NCBI GenBank assembly: GCA_900544575.1
Contig: UQVO01000001.1
Span: forward strand, 113,827-177,826
Source: an uncultured Eubacteriales bacterium
GTDB taxonomy: Bacteria > Bacillota > Clostridia > Christensenellales > CAG-917
Direction: 5' to 3'
Length of the DNA stretch: 64,000 bases
The stretch's first letter is position 1, and each line of letters begins with the position of its first letter. Positions 59,780 to 64,000 of the stretch are shown here, piece by piece. Both the position numbers and the translations under genes were made by a program. The notes below the pieces were generated by a model. The model was given only the letters and a program-made list of their open reading frames with translations. It made no database searches and was not told where the DNA came from.

Positions 59780-60733
59780 ATGATGGAGATCAAAAAGCCC
59801 AAGATAACGTTCGAGGAAAACGAAAGCAAAAATTACGCAAAATTCGTCGTCGAACCGCTGGAACGCGGCTTCGGCACCACCCTCGGAAACAGTTTGAGAC
59901 GCGTTCTCCTGTCCTCCCTGCCCGGCGCTGCGGCGGTCGGCATCAAAATCGACGGCGTCGACCACGAGTTTTCCACCATCAAAGGCGTGAAAGAGGAAGT
60001 CACCGAGATTATCCTCAACCTCAAAACCGTGCGTTTCAGAGTCACCGCGCCTTCCGAGAAGGATAAGATAGAGCTCACCCTGCACGCCGACACCGTCGGC
60101 AAGGTCACGGCGGGCGACATCGACCTCCCCTCCGACGTCGAAGTGCTCAACCCCGAACAGCTCATCTGCACCCTCGACGAGGGCGGCAGCATCAATATGA
60201 AGATTTATGTCGGCACCGGCCGCGGATATGTCCCCGCAGAACGCAACAAGGACAGCCGCGAACCCATCGGGTTCATCCCCGTCGACAGCATTTTCACCCC
60301 CGTTTCCAAGGTGAACTATACTGTCGAAAGCACCCGCGTCGAGCAGAGCATAGACTTCGACAAACTCACCATTGAGGTCACCACGGACGGAACGGTTTCC
60401 GCAAAGGAAATCATTTCTCTTGCCGCAAAGATTATCAATGACCATATGAAACTTTTCGTCGAGCTCGTCGACAATATGAGCGAGCAGAACATTCTGGTGT
60501 CCCAGGACGACGACAAGGCGCAGAAAGTGCTGGAAATGTCCGTTGAGGATTTGGACCTCTCCGTCCGCTCCTACAACTGCCTCAAACGCGCCAATATCCA
60601 CACCGTCGCCGATCTCACCAGACGCACCGAGGACGATATGCTCAAAGTCAGAAACCTCGGCAGAAAATCCCTCGAAGAGGTCGTGAAAAAGCTCGAAGAT
60701 CTGGGATTGAGCCTCAAAGCGCAAGAGGACTAG
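59780..60733 (+). CDS. rpoA: RNA polymerase alpha subunit
   Basis: 317-aa alpha subunit. NTD: FVVEPLERGFGTTLGNSLRR, and LLSSLPGAAAVGIKIDG. CTD (about 245-310): LDLSVRSYNCLKRANIHTVA and VRNLGRKSLEEVVKKL, the DNA- and activator-binding part. AGGAGG precedes ATG 59780; ATG 59783 is equally possible. Confidence 0.98.
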   Translation: MMEIKKPKITFEENESKNYAKFVVEPLERGFGTTLGNSLRRVLLSSLPGAAAVGIKIDGVDHEFSTIKGVKEEVTEIILNLKTVRFRVTAPSEKDKIELTLHADTVGKVTAGDIDLPSDVEVLNPEQLICTLDEGGSINMKIYVGTGRGYVPAERNKDSREPIGFIPVDSIFTPVSKVNYTVESTRVEQSIDFDKLTIEVTTDGTVSAKEIISLAAKIINDHMKLFVELVDNMSEQNILVSQDDDKAQKVLEMSVEDLDLSVRSYNCLKRANIHTVADLTRRTEDDMLKVRNLGRKSLEEVVKKLEDLGLSLKAQED

Positions 60734-60742
60734 GAGGACATC

Positions 60743-61249
60743 ATGGCAAGAAAATTAGGTAAACGCACCGACCAGAGAATGGCGATGCTCAGAAATCAGG
60801 TTTCCGAACTCCTTTGGTACGGCGAAATCGAGACCACCGTCGACCGCGCCAAGGAAGTCAGAAGAATGGCGGAAAAACTCATCACTCTCGCCATCCGTAC
60901 CTATCAGGACGAAGTCACCGTCACCAAGACCAAGACGGGCGCAAAAGGCGAGAAGACGGAAGTCGAGTTTGTCAACGACGGCGCAAAGAAACTTGCCGCA
61001 CGCAGAAGACTTATGGCGGAACTGCGCGATTTGCAGGAAATGCGCAAGGAAAAGGAGAGCAAATCCGCTTACGTCGCGCGCATCAAGGACGTGAACCATC
61101 CTCTCATCGAGAAGATGTTCAAAGAATACGCGCCCAAGTATGACGCCCGCGCGACCGAACTCGGCAAGGGCGGCGGTTACACCCGCATCCTCCGCACCGG
61201 CGTGCGCAGAGGAGACGCCGCACAGGTCTGCATACTGCAACTCATCTGA
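60743..61249 (+). CDS. rplQ: 50S ribosomal protein L17 with internal insertion
   Basis: 168-aa L17; most are 112-130. RKLGKRTDQRMAMLRNQVSE is the family start and GGGYTRILRTGVRRGDAAQV the end. About 35-40 extra residues in the middle (KTGAKGEKTEVEFVNDGAKK and DLQEMRKEKESKSAYVAR region) account for the length. Last gene of the cluster. Confidence 0.97.
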   Translation: MARKLGKRTDQRMAMLRNQVSELLWYGEIETTVDRAKEVRRMAEKLITLAIRTYQDEVTVTKTKTGAKGEKTEVEFVNDGAKKLAARRRLMAELRDLQEMRKEKESKSAYVARIKDVNHPLIEKMFKEYAPKYDARATELGKGGGYTRILRTGVRRGDAAQVCILQLI

Positions 61250-61275
61250 GTCCGCGGCACGTCAAATCAAGCTGC

Positions 61276-61304
61276 AAAGCGCATCCGTTTGCGGGTGCGC
61301 TTTT
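61276..61304 (+). terminator. Terminator of the ribosomal cluster
   Basis: AAAGCGCATCCG (61276-61287) pairs with CGGGTGCGCTTT (61292-61303) with one G-T pair and a 4-nt loop, then T-rich sequence. The 210 bp that follow hold no gene I can support. Confidence 0.88.
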
Positions 61305-61516
61305 CTTATGCCGCGTACGGTGTTCTGCTGCGGAGGACGGCGGAGTGCCTGTCGGTCAGATGTCTCCTTACAGTCCGCAGGCCGCGACGGGACGGGCTTG
61401 TGCGGCTTTGCCGCGGCGGACGGCAAAAGGAGGAGAGTTTTAGCACGGACGCGCGCAGCGGCGGATTTAGGTGTGTATCGTTTTATGAAAAGCGGGGAAG
61501 TGAGTGCGGAACTCTC

Positions 61517-61545
61517 TTTCCATTCCGCCGCGGACGTGCTAATAT
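61517..61545 (+). promoter_or_regulatory. Promoter of the VOC protein
   Basis: TTTCCA (61517-61522), 17 bp, TAATAT (61540-61545) with TGC before it (extended -10). Confidence 0.6.
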
Positions 61546-61562
61546 GAATGCAGGAGGCGGGT

Positions 61563-61964
61563 ATGAAAGAAAATTACAAAGGTCTGGGACACATAGCCAT
61601 ATATACGGAAAACCTGGAAGAGAGCATAGCGTTTTACGAAAGGATAGGCGGCGAGCTGAAAATGCGCAGCCGTTCGCACGGCGTGGGTGTGTCGAAGGAA
61701 CTCGCTCTCGTCGAATTCGGCGGTTTTTTGCTTGAACTCATACAATCCCCCGAGGCAATGCCTATCGGAGAGGGCAGCATAGCGCATTTTGCCGTGTATG
61801 TGGATGACGTCGACAAGGCGTCCGCGGATATAGCCGCGGCGGGTGTGGACACCTTCACGACCCCCGAAAAGATTGTTATGCCCGACACGTTCGGAGGACT
61901 TCACGCGCGCTATTTCAAAGGTCCGTCGGGCGAAACGATAGAACTTCTGCATATGCTCGGCTGA
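61563..61964 (+). CDS. VOC family (glyoxalase-like) protein
   Basis: 133-aa vicinal-oxygen-chelate protein with two beta-alpha-beta-beta-beta repeats: GLGHIAIYTENLEESIAFYE and LLELIQSP; SIAHFAVYVDDVDKASADIA and GPSGETIELLHML. His and Glu at metal positions (His10, Glu about 62, His about 76, Glu about 128) are kept, so metal binding is likely. Substrate unknown. ATG 61563 follows AGGAGG. Confidence 0.88.
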   Translation: MKENYKGLGHIAIYTENLEESIAFYERIGGELKMRSRSHGVGVSKELALVEFGGFLLELIQSPEAMPIGEGSIAHFAVYVDDVDKASADIAAAGVDTFTTPEKIVMPDTFGGLHARYFKGPSGETIELLHMLG

Positions 61965-62066
61965 CCGCGTGACGGGAGAGGCTTCCAAGCTCCGTTCGCC
62001 GTTGTCCGCGCGCTTAAAGAAAGGAAATTACGGCAAGTATTGTCCGGATGCCGCTTTTATTTGAAT

Positions 62067-62092
62067 AAAACGCCGCATAAAGCGGCGTTTTT
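62067..62092. terminator. Bidirectional terminator between VOC and TtcA-like genes
   Basis: AAAACGCCGC (62067-62076) pairs with GCGGCGTTTT (62082-62091), loop ATAAA. Confidence 0.88.
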
Positions 62093-62167
62093 GCAATAAT
62101 CGGATTGTTTTGGAATTTTATGCGGCGGGTTGCCTCGCGGCAAAACGTGTCCATATGCGGCGGACGC

Positions 62168-62896
62168 TCATTCGGGTTTTTGCCACAGGTTGGCGCGTTC
62201 GGGGTGGTAGACCGCGCCGAGGATGCGTTCTTTGGCAAAGGGGATTTCTTTGCATATCGTTTTTATGAGGTCTTTCATATACTCGCGCTTGGTGGCGTGA
62301 TTTGCGGGACAGGGATTTTTGACGACGGGGAGCGCAAGCCGTTTTACCGCGGCGCGGATGTCGTATTCCTCGATGTAGATGAGGGGACGTATGAGCGTGA
62401 CGCCGCTCTTGTCCATATAAGCGGTCGGCGAAAAGCAGGAAAACCTGCCTTCGTACAACAGGGACATTAGCACGGTTTCCGCCACGTCGTCGGCGTTGTG
62501 ACCGAGGGCAAGCTTTCCGCCTCCGAGTCTGTTTATCTCACTGTTGAGCGCGCCGCGGCGGAATTTCGCGCAAAGCGAGCAGGGATTGGACTCCTGTCTT
62601 GCGTCGAAAACTATTTCCGCTATGTCGGTCTTTACGATATGCCTTTCCACTCCCACGGAACGGCAGAAGTCGGACAAAGCGTCGTTTTCCGAAATCGGGG
62701 TGTCTTTGAACCCCATATCCACCGTTATCGCGGACAGTTCGAAGCGCTCGGGCGAAAATCTGCGGTACGCCGCAAGCGCGGCGAGAAGCAGCACGCTGTC
62801 CTTGCCGCCCGACAGCCCGACAAAGATACGGTCGCCGTCCGAAATCATCTTATAATCCTGAATGGCGCGCCTCATAGGCGAAAGAATGCTTTGCAT
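62168..62896 (-). CDS. TtcA/TilS-like PP-loop tRNA-modifying protein
   Basis: 242-aa protein. The PP-loop FVGLSGGKDSVLLLAAL (26-42) adenylates the base; CSLCAKFRRGALN and NPCPANHATKREYMKD hold the cysteines that ligate the 4Fe-4S cluster in TtcA. LALGHNADDVAETVLMSLLY is the conserved histidine region. TtcA makes 2-thiocytidine 32 in tRNA; related clostridial enzymes may use other positions. There is no Shine-Dalgarno and the promoter abuts ATG 62896. Confidence 0.87.
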   Translation of the reverse strand: MQSILSPMRRAIQDYKMISDGDRIFVGLSGGKDSVLLLAALAAYRRFSPERFELSAITVDMGFKDTPISENDALSDFCRSVGVERHIVKTDIAEIVFDARQESNPCSLCAKFRRGALNSEINRLGGGKLALGHNADDVAETVLMSLLYEGRFSCFSPTAYMDKSGVTLIRPLIYIEEYDIRAAVKRLALPVVKNPCPANHATKREYMKDLIKTICKEIPFAKERILGAVYHPERANLWQKPE

Positions 62897-62902
62897 ACGC
62901 CG

Positions 62903-62932
62903 ATTATATCATCCGTGCCGCTCTTTTGGCAA
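62903..62932 (-). promoter_or_regulatory. Promoter of the TtcA-like gene (leaderless)
   Basis: Minus strand TTGCCA (62927-62932), 18 bp, TATAAT (62903-62908). The ATG begins six bases after the -10, so initiation coincides with the start codon. Confidence 0.68.
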
Positions 62933-63042
62933 CCGTAACAAAAGTCCGTGAGTGGGAACGATACGTTTGAGGTCAGCGCTGCGCCATCGAACACCGTAGC
63001 ACAATGACAGGTCGGGCGGAAAGGAGATAGAAGGTCGGGAGC

Positions 63043-63063
63043 GCGAGGGGATAATCCCCTCGC
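63043..63063. repeat. Perfect 9-bp stem-loop upstream of the exporter gene
   Basis: GCGAGGGGA (63043-63051) and TCCCCTCGC (63055-63063) around TAA, 49 bp before the TTG start. No T-tract follows; it could be an operator or leader structure. The rest of the 215-bp gap shows no gene. Confidence 0.55.
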
Positions 63064-63111
63064 AGGGAATAATCGGTTCGCGGCGGCATAAGATTTTTCG
63101 GGAGGCGCAAA

Positions 63112-63783
63112 TTGACGGAAAGCATTGCCGAGGCACTCACTTCGCTGACGGGAAACGATTATCTGACTCTTTTTCTGCTGTCCGCCATTCCGCTGACGGA
63201 GCTTCGCGGCGCGCTCATTATAATGGGGGGAATGCCGGAGGTTAACAGAGCGCTCGGCACGCTGTGCTGCATTGCGGGGTCGGCGGCAATAGTTCTGCCC
63301 GTCATACTTCTTGTACGCCCCGTGATAAACCGCCTGAAAGAAAACGAGCGGCTTGCGGCGGTAGGGAAGGGGATAGAGGCGAATCTTGCCGACAGGGCAA
63401 AGAGCGTGCACAAAGTGGCGAAGAAAGGGAAGGGACGGTTTTCGGCGGATTTCGGCAAATTTCTCGGTCTTTTCGTCTTTGTCGCCATACCTCTCCCTAT
63501 GACGGGAGCGTGGACGGGAGCGGCGATAGGCGGGATGCTGGATATGCCCGTGTGGAAAGCGGCGCTCGCCGTGGTGCTGGGCAATGCCGCGGCAAGCCTC
63601 GTGCTCCTCGCTCTGCTCGCGTTCGTGCCCGGAGAATATATAGACATTATGCTGCTGGCTTTTGCCGCGCTTGCGGTCGCTCTGTTTGCATCCTGGGTGC
63701 TGATGCGCCTGCACGCACGCAGACGCAGAAAAAAAGAAACCGCCGCACAAAGCGCCGAAGCGGAAAGCAACGCGGCATCCTGA
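63112..63783 (+). CDS. Small multidrug export protein family membrane protein
   Basis: 223-aa membrane protein of the COG2426 family. ELRGALIIMGGMP near residue 30 and FVFVAIPLPMTGAWTGAAIG near 125 are the two related re-entrant-type segments; about five hydrophobic helices and a basic tail follow. The family name is historical and drug export is not shown. Start is TTG 63112, with GGGAGG 6 bases upstream. Confidence 0.85.
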   Translation: MTESIAEALTSLTGNDYLTLFLLSAIPLTELRGALIIMGGMPEVNRALGTLCCIAGSAAIVLPVILLVRPVINRLKENERLAAVGKGIEANLADRAKSVHKVAKKGKGRFSADFGKFLGLFVFVAIPLPMTGAWTGAAIGGMLDMPVWKAALAVVLGNAAASLVLLALLAFVPGEYIDIMLLAFAALAVALFASWVLMRLHARRRRKKETAAQSAEAESNAAS

Positions 63784-63974
63784 CTTGGGACTAAAAACGG
63801 ACAATACAAACAGTTAACAGAACTATTCCGGCAGATGAACCGTGTTTTATGTCAAAATCCGCTGTGACGTTGTGAGGTTCCGCCGCGTGGCGATGCGGTT
63901 TCTCCGCCTGCCGAGAGGAGGGGGGATAATGTGCGCATCGCGGGGGCGGGCGGAGCGGACGGACAAACAAAAAG
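63784..63974. other. Non-coding contig end
   Basis: 190 bp after the exporter gene, with no frame or structure that I can support. Confidence 0.5.
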
Positions 63975-64000
63975 CTGTCTCTTATACACATCTGACGCTG
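63975..64000. other. Nextera transposon end and adapter sequence (artefact)
   Basis: CTGTCTCTTATACACATCT (63975-63993) is the reverse complement of the 19-bp Tn5 mosaic end used in Nextera libraries. It is followed by GACGCTG, the first bases of the Nextera read-2 adapter. This is library sequence, not genome. Confidence 0.97.

Overview
This window looks like one end of a metagenomic contig from an uncultured, GC-rich member of the Clostridia (Firmicutes). GC is in the upper fifties by eye. Supporting signs are a type III glutamine synthetase, a zinc-ribbon S14, a KOW gene between map and infA in the S10-spc-alpha cluster, consensus SigA promoters with strong Shine-Dalgarno (SD) sites, ECF-type S component and Rrf2 genes, and a SirTM/zinc-macrodomain pair. 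The last 26 bases are Nextera transposon/adapter sequence, so the true contig ends at about 63,974.

Layout. 1-8.8 kb is housekeeping: purB-purA, glnN, ybaK, gltA, and a DUF3842-GNAT-gph operon. 8.8-16.9 kb is one long operon: a promoter and a riboswitch-like leader, a five-gene peptide/nickel-type ABC transporter, then larE-larB-larC for the nickel-pincer nucleotide cofactor. tRNA-Thr(GGT) follows. 17.4-23.3 kb is an accessory block on the minus strand: a low-GC orphan, an FkbM methyltransferase, SirTM plus zinc macrodomain, a degenerate MBL-like protein, its Rrf2 regulator and an ion-transporter-like permease. 23.4-26.6 kb holds an ECF sigma factor, a membrane anti-sigma candidate and a divergent lipoprotein homologous to the exported part of the anti-sigma; both promoters share the same bipartite element. 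26.7-30.9 kb has a CoA-disulfide reductase with rhodanese, a ferredoxin-type aldo/keto reductase, a candidate C-rich small RNA and an ECF S component.

31-40 kb is a compact virion head/neck cassette in the gene order of phage P22 (terL, portal, scaffold, coat, gp4-like, gp10-like, coiled coil). It has no integrase, lysis, replication or tail-fibre genes. 40.2-45.2 kb has a lipoprotein with a Tyr/Arg/Asp tail, yfcE, a GH2 enzyme, thyA and folA. 45.7-61.3 kb is the S10-spc-alpha ribosomal cluster with secY, adk, map, infA and rpoA. The end carries VOC, TtcA-like and small-multidrug-export genes.

Most likely to be new: the sigma/anti-sigma/lipoprotein module with its shared promoter element (23.4-26.6 kb); the minus-strand RNA with four CCUCC segments between GNRA hairpins (29.8-30.0 kb); the attenuator-like leader of the transporter-lar operon (8.88-8.98 kb); the pared-down P22-like cassette with an InlB-type repeat on its coat protein; and the Rrf2 operators in front of the MBL-like/macrodomain/SirTM genes. 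The tetramers CATG and GATC also seem strongly avoided everywhere except in the ribosomal cluster and folA.
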